Positions 1-6,437 of a stretch of DNA of 32,719 bases are shown here, one piece after another. Numbering within the stretch: position 1 is the first letter of the stretch; every line of letters begins with the position of its first letter. Source of the stretch: Betaproteobacteria bacterium. GTDB lineage: Bacteria > Pseudomonadota > Gammaproteobacteria > Burkholderiales > Burkholderiaceae_E. Below the pieces are notes generated by a model that searched no databases, was not told the origin of the DNA, and saw only the letters and a program-made list of their open reading frames with translations. Location of the stretch: assembly GCA_018970865.1 (NCBI GenBank), contig JAGWVN010000037.1, positions 1-32,719 on the forward strand. Reading direction: 5' to 3'. Position numbers and translations under genes: made by a program.

Positions 1-168
1 ATCACCATCACCTACGGCACCAAGATCGCCGACAACAGCACCATCACCCTGACCCCGTCGGTGGGTGGGTCCGCCCTGCCGACCACCGGCGCGCCGGTGA
101 CCTCGCAGATCACCTGGGCCTGCGGCGGCACGCTCGCCTCGAAGTTCCGCCCCGCCGATTGCCGGTAA
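1..168 (+). CDS. pilA: Type IVa pilin, C-terminal fragment (cut by window start)
   Basis: The last 55 residues of a pilin run in frame from base 1 to a TAA stop at 166-168; the 5' part lies outside the window. The fragment contains the conserved pilin tail [18 protein letters not shown] and a C-terminal disulphide loop whose two cysteines (in WACGG and ADCR) have 12 residues between them, as in Pseudomonas-type IVa pilins. It aligns without gaps to bases 866-1033 of the next gene: the first 60 bases are identical and I count 11 mismatches in 168. It is therefore the first of three tandem pilin paralogues. The product would be a pilus subunit, exported and polymerised at the inner membrane. 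Whether it is the major subunit cannot be told here. Confidence 0.9.
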   Translation: MTITYGTKIADNSTITLTPSVGGSALPTTGAPVTSQITWACGGTLASKFRPADCR

Positions 169-227
169 TGTGAACGGATGCAGGCCCGTCGGCGGAAAGC
201 CGAGGGGCCGCGCCAGTGCCGGCGCCA

Positions 228-257
228 GGGCCGGGTCCGCGAGGACCCGGCCCTTTT
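228..257 (+). terminator. Rho-independent terminator of the first pilin gene
   Basis: A perfect 11-bp stem (228-238 with 243-253, arms GGGCCGGGTCC and GGACCCGGCCC) has a GCGA loop and is followed by TTTT at 254-257. It lies 60 bases after the stop of the partial pilin, so each pilin copy probably has its own transcript. Confidence 0.85.
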
Positions 258-321
258 GCATTCCGTGCCCTGGCGGCATCGGGCAAGCGGCTTCGGGCTG
301 CGCCTCACGCCTGCGCCCAGC

Positions 322-414
322 CGCGTCAGCGCCCGTCATGGGCGGCGAAGGGCTGACGCGCTGCGTCACCTCGGCTGACGGTCTCGGTCACCTGCCCCCC
401 CAGGGGGCGTCAGC
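322..414. promoter_or_regulatory. Four copies of heptamer CGTCAGC/GCTGACG upstream of the pilin promoter
   Basis: The 427 bases between pilin 1 and pilin 2 (169-595) hold no gene. Besides the terminator and the RpoN promoter they contain CGTCAGC at 324-330 and 408-414, and its complement GCTGACG at 352-358 and 374-380. The first pair forms a perfect 9-bp inverted repeat (322-330 with 352-360) with an inner GCCC/GGGC (331-334 with 340-343). The set ends about 85 bases before the -24 element, a usual distance for an activator of RpoN promoters. PilR is the known pilin activator in Pseudomonas, but assigning these sites to it is inference. Confidence 0.35.
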
Positions 415-496
415 GCCATCCTCATCAGCCTGCCCCAGCGCGAGACATTTCGCACATGACAGCCGTTCGTCGGCCCGGAATGACCGCTGGCGGTCG

Positions 497-513
497 CTGG
501 CACGACCTCTGCG
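497..513 (+). promoter_or_regulatory. RpoN (sigma-54) promoter of the second pilin gene
   Basis: CTGGCACGACCTCTGCG matches the sigma-54 consensus (TGGCACG, 4 bases, TTGC) except for C in place of the first T of TTGC. The invariant GG is at 499-500 and GC at 511-512, with the correct 12-base phase. Transcription would start near 524, leaving about 70 bases of leader before the ATG at 596. RpoN control of type IVa pilin genes is established in Pseudomonas and related bacteria. Confidence 0.75.
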
Positions 514-595
514 ACACCCTGCACCGAGAGGGTGTGATCCCTGTCGTTGTCAGACCAATCGGCCAAGCGGCCATCCATCCGTCCAGGAGCTTTCC

Positions 596-1033
596 ATGAA
601 AAAAGTCCAGCAAGGTTTCACCCTGATCGAACTGATGATCGTCGTGGCCATCGTCGGCATTCTGGCCGCGGTTGCCATTCCCGCGTACCAGGACTACACC
701 GTCCGCGCCCGGGTGGCCGAGGGCTTCGCCCTGGCCAGCGAGGCCAAGAACGCCGTGGTCGAGAACGCGTCCGCCGGCTCCACCAACTACGCCAACGGCT
801 ACACCTCGCCGGCCACTGACGCCCAGAAAGTGAAGTCGATCGCCATCGCCACCACCACCGGCATCATCACCATCACCTACGGCACCAAGATCGCCGACAA
901 CAGCACCATCACCCTGACCCCGTCGTCGGGTGGCGCTGCCCTGCCGACCACCGGCGCGCCGGTGTCCTCGCAGATCACCTGGGCCTGCGGCGGCACGCTC
1001 GCCTCGAAATTCCGTCCCGCCGACTGCCGTTGA
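596..1033 (+). CDS. pilA: Type IVa pilin (second tandem copy)
   Basis: This is a complete 145-residue type IVa pilin, the normal length. The seven-residue leader MKKVQQG ends in the prepilin peptidase site G7-F8, followed by [20 protein letters not shown], the hydrophobic N-terminal helix with the conserved Glu at mature position 5. The C-terminal disulphide loop has cysteines 12 residues apart and the protein ends FRPADCR. AGGAG at 585-589 sits 6 bases before the ATG and decides the start; the frame stays open upstream, but that part (from 170) does not look like pilin. It has its own RpoN promoter and terminator, so it is a good candidate for the major pilin. PilD-type processing and assembly by the PilB/PilC machinery would be needed; those genes are not in this window. 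Confidence 0.93.
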   Translation: MKKVQQGFTLIELMIVVAIVGILAAVAIPAYQDYTVRARVAEGFALASEAKNAVVENASAGSTNYANGYTSPATDAQKVKSIAIATTTGIITITYGTKIADNSTITLTPSSGGAALPTTGAPVSSQITWACGGTLASKFRPADCR

Positions 1034-1080
1034 TGCCTGATGGCCTGAGCCGTCCGGCCTGAGGCCGGAGCTCAGCCGGA

Positions 1081-1121
1081 AACGAGGCCGGGTCCGCAAG
1101 GATGCCGGCCTCGTTGTTTTT
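1081..1121 (+). terminator. Rho-independent terminator of the second pilin gene
   Basis: A perfect 11-bp stem (1081-1091 with 1105-1115, arms AACGAGGCCGG and CCGGCCTCGTT) with a 13-base loop is followed by G and five T (1117-1121). It starts 47 bases after the pilin stop. Confidence 0.85.
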
Positions 1122-1241
1122 CAGGTCATGCTTTTTCGGCGGCGGCGAGCGGCATTTTTTCCTCGTCGTATATTTCACATGGGGTAGTCTTCCGGCGGTG
1201 AGCGGTGGCCTGCGCTCGCCTTTCCTGTCGAGGACTCCCTG

Positions 1242-1679
1242 ATGATCCAGCGCGCGCGCGGTTTCACCCTCATCGAACTCATGATCGTCGTGGCGATCGT
1301 TGGCATCCTGGCCACGATCGCGATCCCGGCCTACCAGGACTATGCGGTTCGGGCTCGGGTGTCGGAAGGCTTCGCGCTCGCCAGCGAGGCCAAGCTGACC
1401 GTGGTCGAGAATGCCGGGGTCGGCGCCACCGACTACAGCCGCGGCTATTCCTCGCCGCTCACCGATGCCAACAAGGTGAAGTCGATCGCCATCGCCTCCA
1501 CCACCGGCGTGATCACCATCACCTACGGCACCAAGATCGCCAACGACAGCACCATCACGCTGACGCCGTCATCGGGCGGGAACGCCTTGCCGACCACGGG
1601 CGCGCCGGTGGCCTCGCAGATCGTCTGGACCTGTGCCGGCACGCTCGCCCCGAAGTTCCGGCCGGCCGACTGCCGCTGA
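1242..1679 (+). CDS. pilA: Type IVa pilin (third tandem copy)
   Basis: This is a complete 145-residue pilin with leader MIQRARG, cleavage at G7-F8, [20 protein letters not shown] helix and the same C-terminal disulphide loop (WTCAG to ADCR). GAGGA at 1230-1234, 7 bases before the ATG, supports the start. It is the most diverged of the three copies in its leader and middle region, yet it keeps the block around ITYGTKIA and LPTTGAPV. Unlike copy 2 it has no recognisable RpoN promoter in the 120 bases between the preceding terminator and its start, and no terminator with a T-run after it. It may be expressed differently or act as a minor or alternative subunit; this is inference. Confidence 0.92.
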   Translation: MIQRARGFTLIELMIVVAIVGILATIAIPAYQDYAVRARVSEGFALASEAKLTVVENAGVGATDYSRGYSSPLTDANKVKSIAIASTTGVITITYGTKIANDSTITLTPSSGGNALPTTGAPVASQIVWTCAGTLAPKFRPADCR

Positions 1680-1760
1680 GCCCGCGGGCGGGGCGCCTGC
1701 CGTGATCGGGTTACCATCGCGGTGGCGTCAACCCGTTCACTCCGACACCGGTCTCACCTC

Positions 1761-1937
1761 ATGAGCGACAGCAACCGTACCTGGATGTGCCTGATCTGCG
1801 GATGGATCTACGACGAGGCCGCCGGCCTGCCGGATGAAGGCATCGCGCCCGGCACCCGCTGGGAGGACATCCCCATGAACTGGACCTGCCCGGAGTGCGG
1901 CGCGCGCAAGGAAGACTTCGAGATGGTCGAGGTCTGA
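1761..1937 (+). CDS. rubA: Rubredoxin
   Basis: The 58-residue product is the classic rubredoxin size. Two knuckles bind the iron: C10-x2-C13-G ([13 protein letters not shown]) and C43-x2-C46-G ([14 protein letters not shown]). It is a one-electron carrier of the cytoplasm with Fe(SCys)4; the partner (for example an alkane hydroxylase, or rubredoxin:oxygen oxidoreductase) is not visible here. The ATG at 1761 is chosen because the protein then begins a few residues before the first knuckle; a longer in-frame start at 1722 adds a segment not seen in the family. No clear ribosome site precedes it. It lies 81 bases after the third pilin and 114 bases before the pilin accessory gene, on the same strand as the pilus genes. 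From general knowledge, a rubredoxin next to pilG/pilH recurs in Betaproteobacteria, but no role in pili is established to my knowledge. Confidence 0.93.
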   Translation: MSDSNRTWMCLICGWIYDEAAGLPDEGIAPGTRWEDIPMNWTCPECGARKEDFEMVEV

Positions 1938-1962
1938 TCCCCGGGTGCCGGCGTTCTGGCGC

Positions 1963-1983
1963 CTGACGGCTTCCATCCGTCAG
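1963..1983 (+). other. Hairpin downstream of rubredoxin, no T-run
   Basis: A perfect 7-bp stem CTGACGG/CCGTCAG (1963-1969 with 1977-1983) with a 7-base loop starts 25 bases after the rubredoxin stop. No run of T follows, so it may be only an RNA-stabilising or weak termination element. Confidence 0.35.
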
Positions 1984-2018
1984 GGTGCCCTTGCGCCGGG
2001 TCCTGGCAGTGGATTGAG

Positions 2019-2042
2019 ATCGGGGGTTCCCGCAACCCCGAT
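2019..2042 (+). promoter_or_regulatory. Hairpin directly before the tfpZ-like start codon
   Basis: Bases 2019-2028 pair with 2034-2042 (nine pairs, one bulged G, loop CCCGC). The hairpin ends 9 bases before the ATG at 2052, where a ribosome site would be expected and none is visible. It could restrict translation or end the rubredoxin transcript; there is no T-run. Confidence 0.3.
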
Positions 2043-2051
2043 TCCATCGCC

Positions 2052-2870
2052 ATGGAGAACACCCTGCCCGACGCCGCCGGGCCTTCGGCCCCCCTGAATT
2101 CCGCCCCCTCCGCCCGATCGGCCCTGGCTGACCGGGCGCGTGCCGCCGGTCTGCATCTGCTGATCAGCGCCGGCGTCACGGCCGCCGTCTTCGCGATCAT
2201 GATCGCGCTCTGGTACCCCTGGCCGGTCTTCGTGGCCGCGGGCGCTCCCCAGCTGCTGCTGCTGGTCAGCGTCTGCGATGTCATCCTCGGGCCGGCGCTC
2301 ACCTTCGTGGTGTACCGCAAGGGCAAGCGCAGTCTGGTGTTCGATCTGGCGGTGATCGCCGCCCTGCAGATCGGCGCGCTCGCCTACGGCGTGCACTCGG
2401 TGCACCTTGCACGGCCGGTGTTCATGGTCTTCGCGGTGGACCGCTTCGAGCTGGTGAGCGATGCGGACATCGATCCCGCGCAACTCGCGCTCGCGCCCGA
2501 GCGCTTCCGGGCGCTGAGCCAGACCGGCCCGCGGCTGGTGGGCGCCCTGCTGCCCGAAGACCCCCAGGAGCGCAGCCGCCTGCTCGTGGCCGCGGCCACG
2601 CAGGGCATCGATCTGCGCCTGCTCCCGCGCTACTACACCGACTATGACGCGGTGCGGCGCCAGGGGCTGGCCAAGGCCCAGACCGTGGCGCGCCTGCGCC
2701 AGTTCAATCCGCCGGCGGATGTCGACGCCGCCCTGAAATCGGTGGATCGCGCCGAGGATGCGGTTCGGTGGTATCCGGTGCGCGGTGGCAAGCGCGACCT
2801 GGTGGCGCTGGTCGATGCCGCGAGCGGTGACCTGCTGCGTCTGGTCCGGCTGCAGCCTTGGGCGCCCTGA
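2052..2870 (+). CDS. TfpX/TfpZ-type type IV pilin accessory protein
   Basis: This 272-residue protein has two hydrophobic segments near the N terminus (about residues 34-60, LLISAGVTAAVFAIMIALWY, and 64-88) and a third around 98-118, followed by a hydrophilic domain. The stretch SVCDVILGPALTFVVYRKGKRSL and the later PVFMVFAVDRFELV are typical of the TfpX/TfpZ (also TfpY) family encoded next to type IVa pilin genes. Members sit in the inner membrane and are needed for normal assembly or dynamics of the adjacent pilin type, by an unclear mechanism. Here rubA separates it from the pilins. The ATG at 2052 has no clear ribosome site, but no in-frame alternative lies close upstream. The gap of 172 bases to pilG suggests a separate transcript. 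Family assignment is by recognition of motif and context. Confidence 0.75.
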   Translation: MENTLPDAAGPSAPLNSAPSARSALADRARAAGLHLLISAGVTAAVFAIMIALWYPWPVFVAAGAPQLLLLVSVCDVILGPALTFVVYRKGKRSLVFDLAVIAALQIGALAYGVHSVHLARPVFMVFAVDRFELVSDADIDPAQLALAPERFRALSQTGPRLVGALLPEDPQERSRLLVAAATQGIDLRLLPRYYTDYDAVRRQGLAKAQTVARLRQFNPPADVDAALKSVDRAEDAVRWYPVRGGKRDLVALVDAASGDLLRLVRLQPWAP

Positions 2871-3042
2871 GCCGCCAATCGTCGCCGAAGCGGGCCGGGA
2901 CCGGCCTGTCGGGCGCCGCGGCGTCTCGCTCGTCGCAGCCTCCGCGCCTTCGGTCGGTGGCGCGGCGTGCCGCGATCCCGGCGGCGTACCATGCCTTTCC
3001 TTTCTCCGAACCGCGGCGCTGCGGCGCCGTCCGAGCCAGCCC

Positions 3043-3474
3043 ATGAGTCAGGCCCGCGATATCACCGGATTGACGGTGATGGTGATCGATGACAGCAACA
3101 CCATCCGGCGCAGCGCCGAGATCTTTCTTGGGCAGGCGGGTTGCCGGGTGGTGCTGGCCGAGGACGGGTTCGATGCCCTGGCCAAGGTGGCCGACCATGC
3201 CCCCGACCTGATCTTCTGCGACATCCTCATGCCCCGACTCGACGGGTATCAGACCTGCGCGCTGATCCGTCGCAGCCCGAGGTTCGGCCGCACGCCGCTG
3301 GTGATGCTTTCGTCCAAGGACGGGCTGTTCGACCGGGCCCGCGGCCGCATCGTGGGCTCCCAGCAGTACCTCACCAAGCCGTTCACCAAGGACACCCTGC
3401 TCAAGGCCGTGGCCGAGCATGCGCAGCCGGCTGCGCCGGCCTCCGCGGCAGCCAGCGCGGCGGACCCGGCATGA
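3043..3474 (+). CDS. pilG: Twitching motility response regulator PilG
   Basis: This is a 143-residue single-domain receiver. The acid pocket is D16-D17 (VMVIDDSNTIRR), the phospho-acceptor is D60 (IFCDILMPRLDGYQTC) and the conserved lysine is K112 (YLTKPF). The strings DGFDALAKVA, MLSSKDGLFD and GRIVGSQQYLTKPF match P. aeruginosa PilG closely. In the Chp system PilG is phosphorylated by the PilL/ChpA kinase and promotes pilus extension through PilB and cAMP. An Ala-rich tail of about 17 residues extends past the receiver fold. The start at 3043 is chosen by alignment to PilG; the open frame runs further upstream, over the end of the preceding gene, without PilG-like sequence. Its stop overlaps the pilH start (ATGA), so the two are translationally coupled. 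This is the first gene of pilGHIJ-pilL. Confidence 0.93.
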   Translation: MSQARDITGLTVMVIDDSNTIRRSAEIFLGQAGCRVVLAEDGFDALAKVADHAPDLIFCDILMPRLDGYQTCALIRRSPRFGRTPLVMLSSKDGLFDRARGRIVGSQQYLTKPFTKDTLLKAVAEHAQPAAPASAAASAADPA

Positions 3475-3836
3475 GCCGCAAGATCCTGATCATCGACGAC
3501 TCCCCCACGCAGCGGCAGTTCCTGTCGGAACTGCTGCTCGGGCGCGGCTACGCCGTGATCACCGCCGACAACGGCGCCGATGGCCTCGTGCGCGCGCGCG
3601 CCGAACGCCCGGACCTCATCCTGATGGATGTGGTGATGCCCGGCGCCAGCGGTTTTCGCGCCACCCGCGACCTCAGCCGTGATCCCGAGACCAGCGCCAT
3701 CCCGGTGGTGGTCTGTTCCACCAAGGCCGAGCCCACCGACCGGATCTGGGCCTTGCGACAGGGCGCGCGCGATTACCTGGTCAAGCCTGTCCAGCCCGAC
3801 GAACTGCTGGCCTGCGTGGCCGGGCTGGTGAACTGA
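3471..3836 (+). CDS. pilH: Twitching motility response regulator PilH
   Basis: This is a 121-residue single receiver domain: D9-D10 acid pocket (ILIIDDSPTQRQFL), phospho-acceptor D53 (LILMDVVMPGASGF), K105 (YLVKPV). DPETSAIPVVVCSTK and RQGARDYLVKPV match PilH of Pseudomonas rather than PilG. PilH is the second output regulator of the Chp pathway, counteracting or balancing PilG and linked to pilus retraction. It starts 4 bases inside the pilG stop and ends 7 bases before pilI, so it is firmly within one operon. Confidence 0.92.
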   Translation: MSRKILIIDDSPTQRQFLSELLLGRGYAVITADNGADGLVRARAERPDLILMDVVMPGASGFRATRDLSRDPETSAIPVVVCSTKAEPTDRIWALRQGARDYLVKPVQPDELLACVAGLVN

Positions 3837-3843
3837 GCCGCCC

Positions 3844-4368
3844 ATGGCCCTCGACGGCGAAACCAAGTCCCATCTGCGGGAATTCCAGGAGCGGCTCGCC
3901 GAGCGCCTGCGCAACGCCAGCGCCACGCCGCGCGTGGCCCGCCTGGGCATGGCGATCGACGAGCGCCGCTGGCTGGTCGATCTGGCCGAGGCCGGCGAGA
4001 TCGTGCCGGTGCCGGCCCAGATGACGCCGGTGCCCAACACCCGCGACTGGTTCCGCGGTCTGGTCAACCTGCGCGGCACCCTGTTCGGCGTGTCCGATCT
4101 GCTGCGTTTCAGCGGTGGCGGCTTCACCCCGCTGGCCAAGGAGTCGCGGCTGCTGGCGATCTCGGCCAGCCTCAACCTCAATGCCGCCCTGCTGGTCAGC
4201 CGGATGCTCGGCCTGAATGACGCCTCGGGCTGGCGGCACGAGCCGTCGGCCGATCTGTCGATGCCCTGGGCCGGTCGCTGCCTGGTCGATCCGGATGGAC
4301 GCCAGTGGCATGAGCTCAGCCTCTCCCGCCTGGCCGCCGACGAGCGCTTCCTCGCGGTGGCCCGCTAG
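3844..4368 (+). CDS. pilI: CheW-like coupling protein PilI
   Basis: The 174-residue protein is a single CheW domain covering about residues 33-170, with the conserved WFRGLVNLRGTLFGVSDL segment (69-86) that contacts receptor and kinase. Length and order match P. aeruginosa PilI (about 178 residues). It would join PilJ receptors to the P5 domain of PilL at the cell pole. It lies between pilH (7 bases) and pilJ (54 bases). Confidence 0.9.
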   Translation: MALDGETKSHLREFQERLAERLRNASATPRVARLGMAIDERRWLVDLAEAGEIVPVPAQMTPVPNTRDWFRGLVNLRGTLFGVSDLLRFSGGGFTPLAKESRLLAISASLNLNAALLVSRMLGLNDASGWRHEPSADLSMPWAGRCLVDPDGRQWHELSLSRLAADERFLAVAR

Positions 4369-4422
4369 CATGCGTGTCTTCCGCATCGGATCGGGCTGCC
4401 AGGCTCCCTGTGGGGGGCGCGG

Positions 4423-6429
4423 GTGAAGCTCGGCACCTTCTTTCAGAACACCGCGGTGACCCGCAACCGGCCCGAGCCCGACACCATCTTCGGCGACACG
4501 GCGATTGCCGACGACGATCCGGCCTTCGCGGTCGGCCGGCTGGCGCCGGATTCCCGTTTCGGCGCGCCGCGACCGGACGCGCCGGGAGCGCCCCGCGGGG
4601 CGCCGGTCGATGCGCCCGCCATGACACGCCCGCTCGCGCCGAGTCGCCCGGCGCCCTCGCCGGCGCGTCCGGCCCCGGCGGCCCCGGCGACGGCATCGTC
4701 CTCGGCAGCTGCCGCGGAACGCCCGTCGGGCCCCGCGCCCGGCGCGGTCAAGTCGTCCGCGGCGATCCCCGCGCAGACGCCGCGGCGCGGCGAGCTCGCC
4801 GGCCTGCTCTCGCTGCTGGTTGCCGGTCTGGCGATCGCGGTGGCCGTGGCCGGCTTCGATCGCTGGCAGACCGGTCGTGAGGCGCTGGTGATGGAGGCGC
4901 TGGCCACGGGCAGCATCCAGACGCAGCAGCTCGGTCGGGCCGCGCTGCTGGCGCCTGCCGCGGGCGATCCGTCCCTGGCCGCGGTGCGGGGTTCGCGCCA
5001 GGCGCTGGCCAGCCTGGTCGCGCGACTTGACGCGCCTTCTGCCGGGCCGCAGGGCGAGCCGATCGCCCTGTCCGAGGCGCTTGCGCCCGGACTGGCGCCG
5101 CTGCGCGCGGCCTGGAAGCGGGTGGATGATCTTGCCGCGCGTTTCGTCACGCTGGACCCCGCGGCTGCCGACAGCCTCACCCGCCAGGCCGTCGAGCTCG
5201 ATCGCGAGGTCGACGGCCTGCGCCTGCGTTTCGACGAAATGCGCGCCCGCGCCGCGGTCGACCCCGACGATCGACTCTGGCGGCTGTGGCTCGCGCTGGG
5301 CGGCGTCATGCTGGCCGCCTCCGCGGGGCTGGGGCTGCTGCGCGCCTGGCGCTTCGAGGCCCGGGCCCGCGCCCGCGAGGTGGAGCACCGGCTGCGCGAG
5401 GCCGAGCGCCTGGAGCAGGACGCCAAGCAGGCCAACGACCAGAACCAGGCGGCGATCCTGCGGCTCATGAATGAGCTGCAGGGCGTGGCCGATGGCGATC
5501 TCACCGTGCAGGCCACGGTGTCGGAGGACATCACCGGCGCCATTGCCGATTCGGTGAACTACACCGTCGAGGAACTGCGCAGCCTGGTGTCGCGCATCAA
5601 TGCCACGGCCGAGATGGTGAACGAGGCCTCGTCGCAGGCACAGATGATCGCCTCCAGCCTGCAGACCGCGTCGGAGCAGCAGAGCCGCGAGATCCGCGAC
5701 ACCGGCGAATCGGTGCTGCGCATGGCCCAGCAGATCAACGAGGTGTCCGCCCGCGCCGCCGAGTCGGCCAATGTGGCGCGGCATTCGCTCACCGCCTCGC
5801 AGGAGGGCGCGCGCGCGGTGCACACCGCGATCGCCGGCATGAACGGCATTCGCGACCACATCCAGGAGACCGCCAAGCGGATCAAGCGCCTTGGCGAGTC
5901 CTCGCAGGAGATCGGCGAGATCGTCGAGCTGATCTCCGACCTCACCGAGCAGACCAATGTGCTCGCGCTCAACGCCGCGATCCAGGCGGCCTCGGCCGGC
6001 GAGGCGGGGCGCGGCTTCACGGTGGTGGCCGAGGAAGTGCAGCGGCTTGCCGAGCGCAGCGCCGAGGCCACGCGCCAGATCGCCGGTCTGATCAAGACCA
6101 TCCAGACCGACACCCAGAACGCGGTGGCCGCCATGGAACGCAGCACGCAGGGCGTGGTCGAGGGCACCCGGCTCTCCGACGATGCCGGTCGCGCCCTTGG
6201 TGAGATCGGCCGGGTGTCCACCCACCTCGCCGAACTGATCGAGGACTTCTCCAACACCACCTCCCGGCAGGCCGCCTCGGCCGGCACCGTGGCCCAGTCC
6301 ATCCAGCGCATCCTGCTGGTCACCGAGCAGACCAGCGAGGGCACGCTGCAGACCGCGGGCTCGATCCGCCAGCTGGCCGAACTCGCGCAGGAACTGAAGA
6401 GTTCCGTCTCGCGATTCAAGGTGGCCTGA
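4423..6429 (+). CDS. pilJ: Type IV pilus chemoreceptor PilJ (half-size sensor domain)
   Basis: This 668-residue methyl-accepting protein starts with GTG. Residues 1-120 are Pro/Ala-rich and probably disordered, with a conserved-looking head [12 protein letters not shown]. Transmembrane helix 1 is about 125-144, the periplasmic part about 145-285, helix 2 about 287-309. HAMP-like sequence follows ([20 protein letters not shown]), then the long signalling coiled coil with hairpin tip around 503-540 ([36 protein letters not shown]). The cytoplasmic half is very like P. aeruginosa PilJ. The periplasmic part, about 140 residues, is roughly half of the two-domain sensor of Pseudomonas PilJ, and the 120-residue N-terminal extension is not found there. 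PilJ is thought to sense pilin and surface contact and to control the PilL kinase. A methionine-free N-terminal stretch leaves GTG at 4423, preceded by a G-rich segment, as the best start. Confidence 0.9.
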   Translation: MKLGTFFQNTAVTRNRPEPDTIFGDTAIADDDPAFAVGRLAPDSRFGAPRPDAPGAPRGAPVDAPAMTRPLAPSRPAPSPARPAPAAPATASSSAAAAERPSGPAPGAVKSSAAIPAQTPRRGELAGLLSLLVAGLAIAVAVAGFDRWQTGREALVMEALATGSIQTQQLGRAALLAPAAGDPSLAAVRGSRQALASLVARLDAPSAGPQGEPIALSEALAPGLAPLRAAWKRVDDLAARFVTLDPAAADSLTRQAVELDREVDGLRLRFDEMRARAAVDPDDRLWRLWLALGGVMLAASAGLGLLRAWRFEARARAREVEHRLREAERLEQDAKQANDQNQAAILRLMNELQGVADGDLTVQATVSEDITGAIADSVNYTVEELRSLVSRINATAEMVNEASSQAQMIASSLQTASEQQSREIRDTGESVLRMAQQINEVSARAAESANVARHSLTASQEGARAVHTAIAGMNGIRDHIQETAKRIKRLGESSQEIGEIVELISDLTEQTNVLALNAAIQAASAGEAGRGFTVVAEEVQRLAERSAEATRQIAGLIKTIQTDTQNAVAAMERSTQGVVEGTRLSDDAGRALGEIGRVSTHLAELIEDFSNTTSRQAASAGTVAQSIQRILLVTEQTSEGTLQTAGSIRQLAELAQELKSSVSRFKVA

Positions 6430-6437
6430 GCGTCATC

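Noticed and set aside
1206-1220. TGGCCTGCGCTCGCC as an RpoN promoter for the third pilin
   Set aside because: The GG and GC are 11 rather than 12 bases apart, the middle is off consensus, and it lies only about 22 bases before the ATG.
1712-1717. TACCAT as a -10 box for rubredoxin
   Set aside because: No -35 hexamer at 15-18 bases upstream; one hexamer alone is not enough. The same hexamer at 2987-2992 before pilG has the same problem.
3014-3029. Hairpin CGGCGC/GCGCCG before pilG as a terminator
   Set aside because: A 6-bp stem without a T-run in GC-rich DNA is too weak a signal.
3781-6225. An 814-codon open frame on the - strand opposite pilI and pilJ
   Set aside because: Composition is that of antisense GC-rich DNA, and the + strand genes are certain.
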